A stretch of 64,000 nucleotides of DNA from Sulfopaludibacter sp035606355 (lineage in GTDB: Bacteria; Acidobacteriota; Terriglobia; Bryobacterales; Bryobacteraceae): assembly GCA_035606355.1 (NCBI GenBank), contig DATNFO010000015.1:62001-126000 (forward strand). Direction: 5' to 3'. Positions within the stretch are counted from its first letter, which is position 1; every line of letters begins with the position of its first letter. The notes beneath the pieces are model-generated. The model did no database searches, was not told the DNA's origin, and saw only the letters and a program-made list of their open reading frames with translations. Made by a program: the position numbers and the translations under genes. Below, piece by piece: positions 56,926 through 64,000 of the stretch.

Positions 56926-57942
56926 CTATGGGCGCAACAGCGTTTTGATCGCGCGCCGCTCATCCATCGCTCGGTAGCCCTCCGCCACCTGGTTTAGCGG
57001 CAGCACAAGGTCGAAGACTTTGCCCGGGTCGATGGCGCCGTTCATCACTAGCTCGATCAGGTGGGGTAAGTAGCGGCGCACGGGAGCGGGTCCGCCGTGC
57101 AAGTGAACATGGCTGTAGAACAGTTGCTCGCCATCGAGCTTGACCCGCTGAGGAACGCCGACGAAGCCTACCGATCCACCGGGGCGCGCCGATTGGATCG
57201 CCTGGACCATCGATTCCTGCGTGCCTACGCACTCCAGCACGGAATCGGCGCCGATGCCCTTCGTCATCTCTTTGATGCGCGCGACTCCCTCGTCGCCTCG
57301 CTCGGCGACGATCTCCGTTGCCCCAAACTCTCTGGCGAGGTTCTGCCGCGGCTCGTGGCGGCTCATCGCGATGATTCTCTCAGCGCCCATCTGTTTTGCG
57401 GAGAGAACGCCCAGGAGCCCCACTGCGCCATCGCCCACGACCACCACCGTAGCGCCCGGTTTTACGTTAGCCGCATCCGCCGCGAACCAGCCGGTGCCCA
57501 TCACGTCGGACAGTGTGAGCATGCTGGGCAGCAGTTCATCCGGCGGCATTTCCGGGGTGGCGACCAGTGTGCCGTCGGCAAGCGGGATACGCAGCCGCGG
57601 CGCTTGCGCCGTGTTGATCCATTCGCGATGTTCGCAGGACGATTGGTAGCCGTGCAGACAATTCGGGCAGGTGTTGTCCGACGTGGCGAATGAGCCGATC
57701 ACGAACTGGCCCGGCTTAACCCTCTTCACGGCGCTGCCGGTTTCCTCCACCACCCCGCAATATTCGTGTCCCATCGTCACCGGCAGCTTGGCCCCGTTGG
57801 AGCCACGGTATGGCCACAGATCCGACCCGCACACGCACGTGACCGATGTCCTCACGATGGCGTCTGTGGGCTCGATGATCTCCGGCGCGGGCCGCTCCTC
57901 GAAGCGAATATCGCCGGGGCCGTAAAGCACTGTTCCGTTCAT
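56926..57942 (-). CDS. Zinc-dependent alcohol dehydrogenase (MDR superfamily)
   Basis: A 338-residue medium-chain dehydrogenase. Catalytic zinc ligands are Cys38 in CGSDLWPYRG and His59-Glu60 in GHEYCG; the structural-zinc lobe keeps only three Cys (C92, C95, C103 in CPNCLHGYQSSC) rather than four. The NAD(P) fold has VVVVGDGAVG. It oxidises an alcohol or reduces an aldehyde in the cytoplasm; the substrate is unknown. AGGAG lies 7 bases before the ATG at 57942; the longer frame to 57975 is unlikely. The gene stands alone now, with a cupin remnant after it. Confidence 0.9.
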   Translation of the reverse strand: MNGTVLYGPGDIRFEERPAPEIIEPTDAIVRTSVTCVCGSDLWPYRGSNGAKLPVTMGHEYCGVVEETGSAVKRVKPGQFVIGSFATSDNTCPNCLHGYQSSCEHREWINTAQAPRLRIPLADGTLVATPEMPPDELLPSMLTLSDVMGTGWFAADAANVKPGATVVVVGDGAVGLLGVLSAKQMGAERIIAMSRHEPRQNLAREFGATEIVAERGDEGVARIKEMTKGIGADSVLECVGTQESMVQAIQSARPGGSVGFVGVPQRVKLDGEQLFYSHVHLHGGPAPVRRYLPHLIELVMNGAIDPGKVFDLVLPLNQVAEGYRAMDERRAIKTLLRP

Positions 57943-58058
57943 CCATTTCTCCTGCGTTCGTCCGATTGTCCGCAATGCAAGGCGCGAGAGGTGTGCGCTG
58001 CCCGCCTGCTCAGTCGCAAAAGGTGATCAGTGACACGGGCCGCCGCAACGGCGTGTGC

Positions 58059-60020
58059 CTAATTCTCCGGCAACCCGAACGCGAGGATGTTCGCGCCCGA
58101 AGCGACCGCAACGTACTGCCTGCCGTCGAACACATACGTCATCGGCGACGCCCGCCAGAAGTGATTCGCCGGGAAGTGCCACAGCAGTTTCCCCGTCTGC
58201 GAATCGGCTGCCGCGAACTCGTCGCCGTCGGCGCAGAAAAACAGCAATCCGGTCGCCGTCGCCAGCACGCCGCCGCGCGTCGTTCCCGGACCCGTTTCCG
58301 GCAACTCCCAGGCGATGCGCCCGGTGCGTATGTCAATCGCCCTCAGGTATTTCTTCGGTGGATCTTCCCGCGATTCCCGCGTGCTGCCGCCGCTGAACCC
58401 TTTGCCCGCTTCCCACTCCGTTTCCCGTTTCGAAAAAATCGCGCAGCTTTCCAGCGCGGAGACATAGAAGAAACCAGTCGCCGGATCGAACGCGTTCGAC
58501 CACCAGTTCGCCGCGCCGATCAGCGAGGGACACACGCGCACTCCCGCGTCCGTGGGCGATTGATTCGCATTCACCATCGGGCGGCCGTCCGCGCCAATGC
58601 CGCGCGCCCACGTGAGCTTGTTGACGAACGGTTTGGCCAGCAGCAGCTTTCCATCCGTCCGGTCGAGCACGTAGAAGAAGCCGTTGCGATTCGCGTCGAG
58701 CAACAGTTTGCGCGGCCGGCCTTCCCACTCGGCATCCACCAGCACCAGCGGTTGCTGCGCATCCCAATCGTAGACATCGTGCGGCGTGAACTGATAATGC
58801 CAGCGGAGTTTTCCGGTCTTCACATCCAGCGCGACCAGCGAACAGGTGTACAGGTTATCGCCGAGCCGCTCGTCGCCATTCAGGTCTTCGCCGGGGTTGC
58901 CCGTGGGCCAGTAGAGCAGGCCGAGGTTCGCGTCGAAGCTGCCGCTCATCCATGTCGCCCCGCCGGAATGTTCGATGGTTTTTCCTTTCCACGTTTCCGA
59001 GCCGGGTTCGCCGGGCAGGGGAGTGGTCCAGAAGCGCCATGCCTCTTTTCCGGTCGCGGGCTCGTAAGCCGCCACGAACCCGCGCGCGCCGCTATCGCCC
59101 CCCGCGACTCCGGAGACGATCAGTCCACCGGCGGCGATCGGAGCGGCCGTTGCCGAATAATTCACGCGCGCATCGGCCATTTCCACTTCCCACTCGGTCG
59201 CACCCGTGAAACGGTTGAACGCCAGCAAATGCGCGTTGTCCGTGGCCATAAAAACGCGGTCGCCTTCCAGCGCCACGCCGCGGTTGATGCCGCCCGATGC
59301 ATTCCCCACCAACCCCTTCGTGCGCGGCCGTTGAAAATGCCAGATCTGGCGGCCGCTCCCCGCATCCAGCGCGAAGCACTGATTCGCACTGGTGATGTAC
59401 ATGATTCCGTCCACCACCACAGGCGTGGTCTGCAGCCCGGTGGTGTCGTCCATCGCGAAAATCCACCGCGGCACAAGCCTGGCGACGTTGCTTTTGTCGA
59501 TCTGGTGCAGCGTCGTGTAACGGTTGCTGCTGTACTGTCCATCGTAGGTTGGCCAGTCGGTCTGCGACGTCACGGTACGGTAGCGCGAACCCTCGCGGCG
59601 AAGAAGGTGCACGCGCCCGTCCATCGTGCGAAGTTGCAGATCGTCGATGCCTTCGCCGGTGACTGTGCCTTCCAGCGAAGCGCCGCCCGCAAGCTCGATG
59701 CGCCGGGTGCGTTCCGCTCTCCCAGGCGCTGTCCGCCGCAGCGTGTGAAGATGCGCGAGCACGGCCGTAAGCTCCGCATCGCTCAAGGCGACGGGAGGCA
59801 TGCCGCGTCCCTGAAGACCGTTGCGGATGATGCCCGACAGTTGCGCGTCGGTGGATGCCGCCACTGGAGCCAGAATGCTGCCGGCGAACTCGCCTCCGTT
59901 GCCGTCGCCGCCGTGGCAAGTGCCGCAGCGCGCTTCAAAGAGTTCTCGGCCTTGCGGCCCGTCCTGGGCGCCGGCGGCGCAGACCCAAAATAGACCGGCG
60001 GAAAAAATCAGAGCGCGCAT
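58059..60020 (-). CDS. PQQ-dependent dehydrogenase with fused N-terminal cytochrome c
   Basis: A 653-residue periplasmic quinohaemoprotein from the ATG at 60020. Order: signal peptide (MRALIFSAGLFWVCAAGA), cytochrome c domain with CGTCH (about residue 33) and a probable Met ligand in GRGMPPVALSD, a small beta-rich segment (about 105-150, LEGTVTGEGIDDLQLRTMDG) also found in the cytochrome at 3054-3911, and a quinoprotein propeller (about 158-650, DWPTYDGQYSSNRYTTLHQI, PTGNPGED, TPHDVYDWDAQQP). It oxidises alcohols or sugars and passes electrons through its own haem, so it is a one-chain form of the two-gene system at 3054-5608. No good ribosome-binding site was found. Confidence 0.88.
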   Translation of the reverse strand: MRALIFSAGLFWVCAAGAQDGPQGRELFEARCGTCHGGDGNGGEFAGSILAPVAASTDAQLSGIIRNGLQGRGMPPVALSDAELTAVLAHLHTLRRTAPGRAERTRRIELAGGASLEGTVTGEGIDDLQLRTMDGRVHLLRREGSRYRTVTSQTDWPTYDGQYSSNRYTTLHQIDKSNVARLVPRWIFAMDDTTGLQTTPVVVDGIMYITSANQCFALDAGSGRQIWHFQRPRTKGLVGNASGGINRGVALEGDRVFMATDNAHLLAFNRFTGATEWEVEMADARVNYSATAAPIAAGGLIVSGVAGGDSGARGFVAAYEPATGKEAWRFWTTPLPGEPGSETWKGKTIEHSGGATWMSGSFDANLGLLYWPTGNPGEDLNGDERLGDNLYTCSLVALDVKTGKLRWHYQFTPHDVYDWDAQQPLVLVDAEWEGRPRKLLLDANRNGFFYVLDRTDGKLLLAKPFVNKLTWARGIGADGRPMVNANQSPTDAGVRVCPSLIGAANWWSNAFDPATGFFYVSALESCAIFSKRETEWEAGKGFSGGSTRESREDPPKKYLRAIDIRTGRIAWELPETGPGTTRGGVLATATGLLFFCADGDEFAAADSQTGKLLWHFPANHFWRASPMTYVFDGRQYVAVASGANILAFGLPEN

Positions 60021-60113
60021 CGGCTTCAATGGTATAACGCTTGTGCCCCACGCATGCAAGCGCATACACACGGGAGTACAGTAGTTCATGGCGAATCGAA
60101 TCGAGGCAAGACG

Positions 60114-60536
60114 ATGAACCCTACGCGAAGAAGCCTGGCCCTTCTCTTTCCCGCGCTCGCAGCGGCGCAGCAGCGAACCGGGCCGCAGCAGGGCAAGCTG
60201 CCGTCAAAAGCGTTTCCCTTCGACCAGTTGAGCGGCAAGCAAAGCGGCTCCATCAAGCTCTATCAGATCCTGACCGGGGACACGCACTCCGGGTACCGCC
60301 TGGATCTGCATGAAAGCGAGCTTCCGCCCGGCAACGTGCCGCACGCTCCGCATCGCCACGTTCACGAAGAGCTGCTGTTCATTCGCGAGGGCGAAATGGA
60401 AGTCACCATCAACGGGAAAGCAACTCGCCTGGGTCCGGGTTCGTGCGCCTATATGGCATCGAATGACTTACACGGATACAGCAACCCCGGCGTGGTTCCG
60501 GTGAAATACTTCGTACTTGCCTTAGGCAACGACTAA
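60114..60536 (+). CDS. Exported cupin-domain protein
   Basis: A 140-residue protein with a twin-arginine-like signal (MNPTRRSLALLFPALAAA) and a single cupin barrel. Cupin motif 1 is HAPHRHVHEELLFIREGEMEV with candidate metal ligands His, His and Glu; motif 2 is MASNDLHGYSNPG with the final His. Function is unknown; such small exported cupins accompany sugar-degrading genes. The ATG at 60114 is preceded by GAGGCAAG. Next gene follows after 21 bases. Confidence 0.78.
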   Translation: MNPTRRSLALLFPALAAAQQRTGPQQGKLPSKAFPFDQLSGKQSGSIKLYQILTGDTHSGYRLDLHESELPPGNVPHAPHRHVHEELLFIREGEMEVTINGKATRLGPGSCAYMASNDLHGYSNPGVVPVKYFVLALGND

Positions 60537-60557
60537 CTCGACACAATAGGGGCAATC

Positions 60558-62075
60558 ATGATGAATGAGAACGTACCGCGGCGCATGTTCGTTCAACTCT
60601 GCACGGCGCTCGGCGGCTTGCTGTCCACGGCGGCGCCAAGAGCCGCGGCCGCGCCTCAGGGTCCGCGCCGCGGCGTGCGCAACCGCAAGAACTTCGTCGC
60701 CATACAGATGAAGCCGCACGCCTGGCTCGATGAGGGCATCGAGCAATGCCTGGACAATCTGCAGAAGGGAGGCGTCAATACCATCTGGGCCTACACCTAC
60801 GATTGGGAGATGGGTCCGCGCAATACGCCGAATGGCTCCATTCCGCTGCCCGATCACGGCAAGTATGGCGACCCCACGTTTCACGGCGGAGCTTTCTATA
60901 ATTACGATCCAAAGTACTTCCGCGGCACCATTCTGAGCGACTTCCGCTCTCCCGATTACGGCAATTGGGACGTGATCGCGGCGGTTGCGCCCAAGGCCAA
61001 AGCGCGCGGCATGGATTTCTTCTGCTGGGATTACAACAACGAAAGCCGGCGCATGATGCAAAACATGCCCAACGCTCCGAAGGTGGCCGAGATCGACGTT
61101 TATGGGCGCGGCATGATCGGCCCGTGCTTCAATCATCCCGATTACCGCGCGCATCAAATCGGCAAAATGGAAAGCTACCTGCGCGGCTACACCAATGAGG
61201 TCGCGGGCATCGCGTGGGGATGCGAACGGCAGGGTCCGTTTCAGAACGTGATGGGCGGCGGGTGGACCAGCGAAGGGATCGGCTGCTTCTGCGAACATTG
61301 CCGCGCGAAGGCGCGCGAGCGCGGCATCTCCGTGGATCGCGCTAAACAAGGCTACATCCAGTTCGCGCAGTTGATGCGCGCCGCGGCGACGGATCAGCGG
61401 CCGGTGGATGGCTACTTCGTCACATTCTGGCGCCACCTGCTGGAGTATCCCGAAATTCTGGCGTGGGAGAAGCTCTGGACGGATAGTTATCAGGGCATGC
61501 GAGCGGAGTTATACGGCACAGCCAAGGCGATCGCGCCGGAAAAGCCGTTCGGGTTTCACATCATGCAGAACGTCACCTTCAGTCCGTTCTATCGCGCCGA
61601 AGAGGATTACTCGAAGACCAAGAATTACACAGACTATCTCAAGCTCGCAACCTATAACAACGCTGGCGGTCCGCGCATGAAGTCATATATGGATCGCCTG
61701 AGCGCCACGCTCTTCCACGATGCCAAGCCGAAGGATTTCGAACAGTTCTATTACAAAATCATGAATTACCAGGAGGGTCCGTACGAAACGCTGAACACCA
61801 GCGGACTTACTCCCGACTATCTCGCCCGCGAAGTGAAGAGGGCGCGCGCTTCCACCGGTCCCGCCGTGAAACTGTATCCGGGTGTCGATATCGACGTGCC
61901 CACCAAACTCACCGATAAACGAACAAAACCGGACGACGTGAGGCGCTCCGTGCACGCCGCGTTCGATGCGGGCGCAGACGGAGTGGTGCTGGCGCGCGAG
62001 TATGTCGAGATGTGGCTGGCCAATCTATTCGCGGCCGGCGAAACGCTCCGCGAGATTTTCGCCAAACAGGGTTGA
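60558..62075 (+). CDS. TIM-barrel protein resembling hypothetical glycoside hydrolases, Tat-like signal
   Basis: A 505-residue protein with N-terminus MNENVPRRMFVQLCTALGGLLSTAAPRAAA, an export signal. It appears to be a clan GH-A-like barrel: LQKGGVNTIWAYTYDWEM, WDVIAAVAPKAKARGMDFFCWDYNNE, VAGIAWGCERQGPF, a Cys-rich loop GCFCEHCRAKARERGI, and AGADGVVLAREYVEMWLANL at the C-terminus. The 'CFCEHCR' loop is familiar from uncharacterised 'hypothetical glycosyl hydrolase' families. Candidate catalytic acids are the Glu of GCERQG and of AREYVEM, but this is a guess. It pairs with the cupin gene upstream. Confidence 0.6.
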   Translation: MMNENVPRRMFVQLCTALGGLLSTAAPRAAAAPQGPRRGVRNRKNFVAIQMKPHAWLDEGIEQCLDNLQKGGVNTIWAYTYDWEMGPRNTPNGSIPLPDHGKYGDPTFHGGAFYNYDPKYFRGTILSDFRSPDYGNWDVIAAVAPKAKARGMDFFCWDYNNESRRMMQNMPNAPKVAEIDVYGRGMIGPCFNHPDYRAHQIGKMESYLRGYTNEVAGIAWGCERQGPFQNVMGGGWTSEGIGCFCEHCRAKARERGISVDRAKQGYIQFAQLMRAAATDQRPVDGYFVTFWRHLLEYPEILAWEKLWTDSYQGMRAELYGTAKAIAPEKPFGFHIMQNVTFSPFYRAEEDYSKTKNYTDYLKLATYNNAGGPRMKSYMDRLSATLFHDAKPKDFEQFYYKIMNYQEGPYETLNTSGLTPDYLAREVKRARASTGPAVKLYPGVDIDVPTKLTDKRTKPDDVRRSVHAAFDAGADGVVLAREYVEMWLANLFAAGETLREIFAKQG

Positions 62076-62084
62076 CCTCGCCGC

Positions 62085-63230
62085 TTACGCGCGCTGGTAA
62101 TTCCGATAGACGGCAGCGAGATTGTCGCGCACTCCCGCGGCCAGAACCTGGGCATGCGTGCTCAAATAGACGCGGAAATCGTGCTTCTTTACCTCATCCG
62201 CAAGGTAATCGCCGTACCCGCCCTGTAAGGTTTTTACCGAACCGGGGTTTACGGTCTGCTGAAGCCTGTCGAGCGGCACGCCATCGTGCTTGGCCCGCGC
62301 CACGATCTCCAGTAACTCGTCGAGATAATCGCGCAATTGTCCCGCCCGCTGCGGCGAATCCAGAACACCGCCGTGGCCGCCGATCACCTTTTCGAATTCC
62401 AGTTGCTGCACCGAGCGCAGCGTCGCGGGCCATTCGCTCGGGTAGCCGTCTCCGATCGTCGGAAAGAAGCTGTGCAGCACGTCACCCGAAGCAACCACCT
62501 TCTTCGCGGGGCACGCCACCACGATGTCGCCCGCCGTGTGTGCGCGTCCGCGGAACGAGAGATGCAAATCGTGAGCCTTGTCGTGAATCGTGAGTTGATC
62601 GTCGAATGTGACGTCCGGTAGCTCAACCGGCACGTTGCGCATCTCCTCGAGGAAGGCTCTCGATTGGTCGATCATCTCCCGGTAATACGCTCGCTCTTCG
62701 GCATTCTTCGCCGATGAAAGCTTGCGGCTGAGATTATCGATCGAGCGGGGCACGGCATCGACCGCCGCTTTCAATCGCGCGGGTCCAAGCTCCACCATCA
62801 GGCTGCGAGTCTTCGCGCTGGCGATGATGTCCGCTTTGGGTGCGATGCTTCTGTATGCCGGAAGTCCCTGCGTGTGGTCGCCGTGCAGGTGGGTGGCCAC
62901 GACGTAGCGCACCGGCTTGTCTGTGATCTGTTTGCGGATCTGTGCCACCAGGGAGTAGACGGCCGAGGGCGCCGAATGCGCGTCCACGATCAGAAGATCG
63001 TTGGCATTTTCGAAAATCGCCGCGTTGCAATTGATGAGGGCGCGGCCGTTCGCTACCGCGGCGTACACTCCGTCAGCTACTTTTTCGACGTCAAAAAGAA
63101 TCGGAAGCGGAGCCTTCGATTGTGCTCGTGCGCGCGTGGCCACCAGCGCCGCGCGCTCCAGAATGGTCGCGCCCCACCACGCCGCGCCCAGTGTTCTCCC
63201 TAGAAAGCCGCGCCGCGAATGAGAGTGCAT
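62085..63230 (-). CDS. MBL-fold metallo-hydrolase, Tat-type signal
   Basis: A 381-residue exported protein. AAGGAGGTGA lies 3 bases before the ATG at 63230, an ideal ribosome-binding site, so the longer frame is discarded. The signal SRRGFLGRTLGAAWWGATILE is of the twin-arginine type. The metallo-beta-lactamase fold has the zinc motif THLHGDHTQG (HxHxDH), a further ligand region RAHTAGDIVVACP, and GGHGGV near the C-terminus. A helical insert (about 165-215, NLSRKLSSAKNAEERAYYREMID) is seen in the same family. Many such acidobacterial proteins exist; their reactions (lactone, ester or thioester hydrolysis) are not known. Convergent with the previous gene, 9 bases apart. Confidence 0.87.
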   Translation of the reverse strand: MHSHSRRGFLGRTLGAAWWGATILERAALVATRARAQSKAPLPILFDVEKVADGVYAAVANGRALINCNAAIFENANDLLIVDAHSAPSAVYSLVAQIRKQITDKPVRYVVATHLHGDHTQGLPAYRSIAPKADIIASAKTRSLMVELGPARLKAAVDAVPRSIDNLSRKLSSAKNAEERAYYREMIDQSRAFLEEMRNVPVELPDVTFDDQLTIHDKAHDLHLSFRGRAHTAGDIVVACPAKKVVASGDVLHSFFPTIGDGYPSEWPATLRSVQQLEFEKVIGGHGGVLDSPQRAGQLRDYLDELLEIVARAKHDGVPLDRLQQTVNPGSVKTLQGGYGDYLADEVKKHDFRVYLSTHAQVLAAGVRDNLAAVYRNYQRA

Positions 63231-63398
63231 CGTCACCTCCTTGTCCCCTGAAGATCGTATAGCATTTTCAGCCGGCCGCCTTGCAACCGGCGTCCATCGA
63301 GAAAATACGAACATCTAGCCATCTCCGGGTGTGTGAAAGCAAGGAATACGGCCGCCGCGTGCTCCGCCCGCGCTGATCCTCAGATTTACACTCGGCTT

Positions 63399-64000
63399 AT
63401 GAAGATCATCCGTGTGACAGCTCTGAGTATATTGGCGAGCGGTTTCGCTTTGCACGGTAGCGTGGTTCTGTACGGAGTGAATGGCGGCATTTCATCCGCG
63501 GTTGTGCCGCCGAACGGCGACCTTGTTCTTGTCGATCAGACCACGGGAGCCGTCACGCCTCTCGGCAATAGTGGATTCCCTCGTCTAACCGGCTTGGCGA
63601 TTCAGCCGAACGGTGACATCTTTGCGACTACGATAGGCGGCGTTCCATTCCCGCCGGGACCGGACCAACACAGCACCAGCGATCTGCTCCACTTCAGCTC
63701 CACCGGCGCAGTTATCTCGGACGTCGGTACGGTGCAAACGGCAACGGGCAACCATGTCGCAATTGCCGATCTCGCGGTGCAACCGGGAACCGGCACAGTG
63801 TTTGCGATCTCCAATGAATTCGGCGATGTGCCGCCCGGCGGTCTCTATACGATCGATACTATGACCGGCGTCGCTACCCTGATCGGTTCGACGCCCGAAT
63901 TTTTCGGGAGCATTGCATTTGCGCCCAACGGGACGTTGTACCTCGTCGGCGCAAGCTTCGCGCAAGGGCCCGTGAACCCGGTGCTGGAACGCCTGAACCC
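63399..64000 (+). CDS. Secreted propeller-like protein, N-terminal part (3' end outside window)
   Basis: An open frame from the ATG at 63399 to the window end (200 codons, no stop). It starts with a signal peptide (MKIIRVTALSILASGFALHGSV) and continues with repeated strand text: GDLVLVDQTTGAVTPLG, LTGLAIQPNGDIFATT, LLHFSSTGAVISDVG, IADLAVQPGTGTVFAIS, GLYTIDTMTGVATLIG, FGSIAFAPNGTLYLVG. The pattern G-x-L-x-x-I-D-x-x-T-G-x-x-T-x-I-G and 'A-x-x-P-N-G-x-L' is typical of secreted beta-propellers, many with a C-terminal PEP sorting signal. The C-terminus is not visible, so sorting is unknown. Function unknown. Confidence 0.75.
   Translation, partial: MKIIRVTALSILASGFALHGSVVLYGVNGGISSAVVPPNGDLVLVDQTTGAVTPLGNSGFPRLTGLAIQPNGDIFATTIGGVPFPPGPDQHSTSDLLHFSSTGAVISDVGTVQTATGNHVAIADLAVQPGTGTVFAISNEFGDVPPGGLYTIDTMTGVATLIGSTPEFFGSIAFAPNGTLYLVGASFAQGPVNPVLERLN

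Noticed and set aside
57966..59993. A 675-codon plus-strand open frame.
   Set aside because: It mirrors the PQQ dehydrogenase at 58059-60020, has no ribosome-binding site or recognisable domain, and is Arg/His-rich like other GC-driven shadows.
1..64000. CRISPR arrays, tRNA or rRNA genes, intact transposases, phage genes and defence systems.
   Set aside because: I looked for regularly spaced repeats, cloverleaf-like sequences and transposase or integrase motifs and found none that I could support.

Overview
The window is a GC-rich bacterial chromosome segment that looks like Acidobacteriota, most likely the Solibacter/Bryobacter group. I base this on the Oar-type TonB-dependent receptors, a VWFA-related protein of the acidobacterial type, PQQ dehydrogenases paired with cytochromes c, a dense set of exported glycoside hydrolases, and Gly/Arg-rich 'GRGGRGG' inserts in many exported proteins. 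This assignment is an inference from gene content. I found no tRNA, rRNA, CRISPR array, intact insertion sequence or phage gene.

Layout. (1) 1-11105: the end of a TonB-dependent receptor with a strong terminator, then a plus-strand operon of eight genes (AGE-family epimerase, sugar isomerase-like protein, diheme cytochrome c, PQQ dehydrogenase, aldehyde dehydrogenase, MFS transporter, Asp-box sialidase-like protein, esterase). It reads as a sugar/alcohol isomerisation and periplasmic oxidation module. (2) 11725-25297: a minus-strand operon of seven genes (two secreted hydrolases, an orphan TAXI-type binding protein, a GH51 arabinofuranosidase, and three tandem GH95-family proteins), apparently for arabinose/fucose-containing side chains. 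(3) 25478-28221: a decayed zone with a truncated xylanase-like pseudogene, a VOC gene and a glycosidase fragment joined to a DsbA fragment. (4) 28357-34108: BON protein, DODA-type dioxygenase, inactive HtrA-like PDZ protein, Kef-type antiporter and VWA protein. (5) 34199-56637: a locus that resembles a polysaccharide utilisation locus for beta-galactan: two heptaheme cytochromes, GH2 and GH35 beta-galactosidases, a GH5-like enzyme, a large TonB receptor, a Reg_prop sensor kinase with a LuxR-type response regulator, an esterase, a GH13 enzyme and a GH53 endo-galactanase. (6) 56760-64000: cupin remnant, zinc alcohol dehydrogenase, a second PQQ dehydrogenase with fused cytochrome, cupin, TIM-barrel glycosidase-like protein, MBL-fold protein and the start of a secreted propeller-like protein.

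The main discovery is in region 5. Five intergenic regions carry an 18-bp imperfect palindrome, roughly ATCCGNCTTAAGNNGGAT, and in all five its edge lies 21 or 22 nt upstream of a TAnnnT -10-like hexamer. That puts it near -42, the position of a class II activator site. The five promoters serve the GH5-like/GH2 genes, the TonB receptor, GH35, an esterase (divergent from the sensor-kinase operon) and the GH53/GH13 operon. I infer a galactan regulon driven by the encoded two-component system, a split counterpart of the hybrid two-component systems of Bacteroidetes. Two or three of these promoters appear to drive nearly leaderless mRNAs. Secondary observations are a tandem duplication of one of these promoter regions (one copy lacks the palindrome), two families of palindromic repeats, loss of a catalytic Asn pair in one GH95 paralogue, and a beta-rich domain inserted in a cytochrome c.
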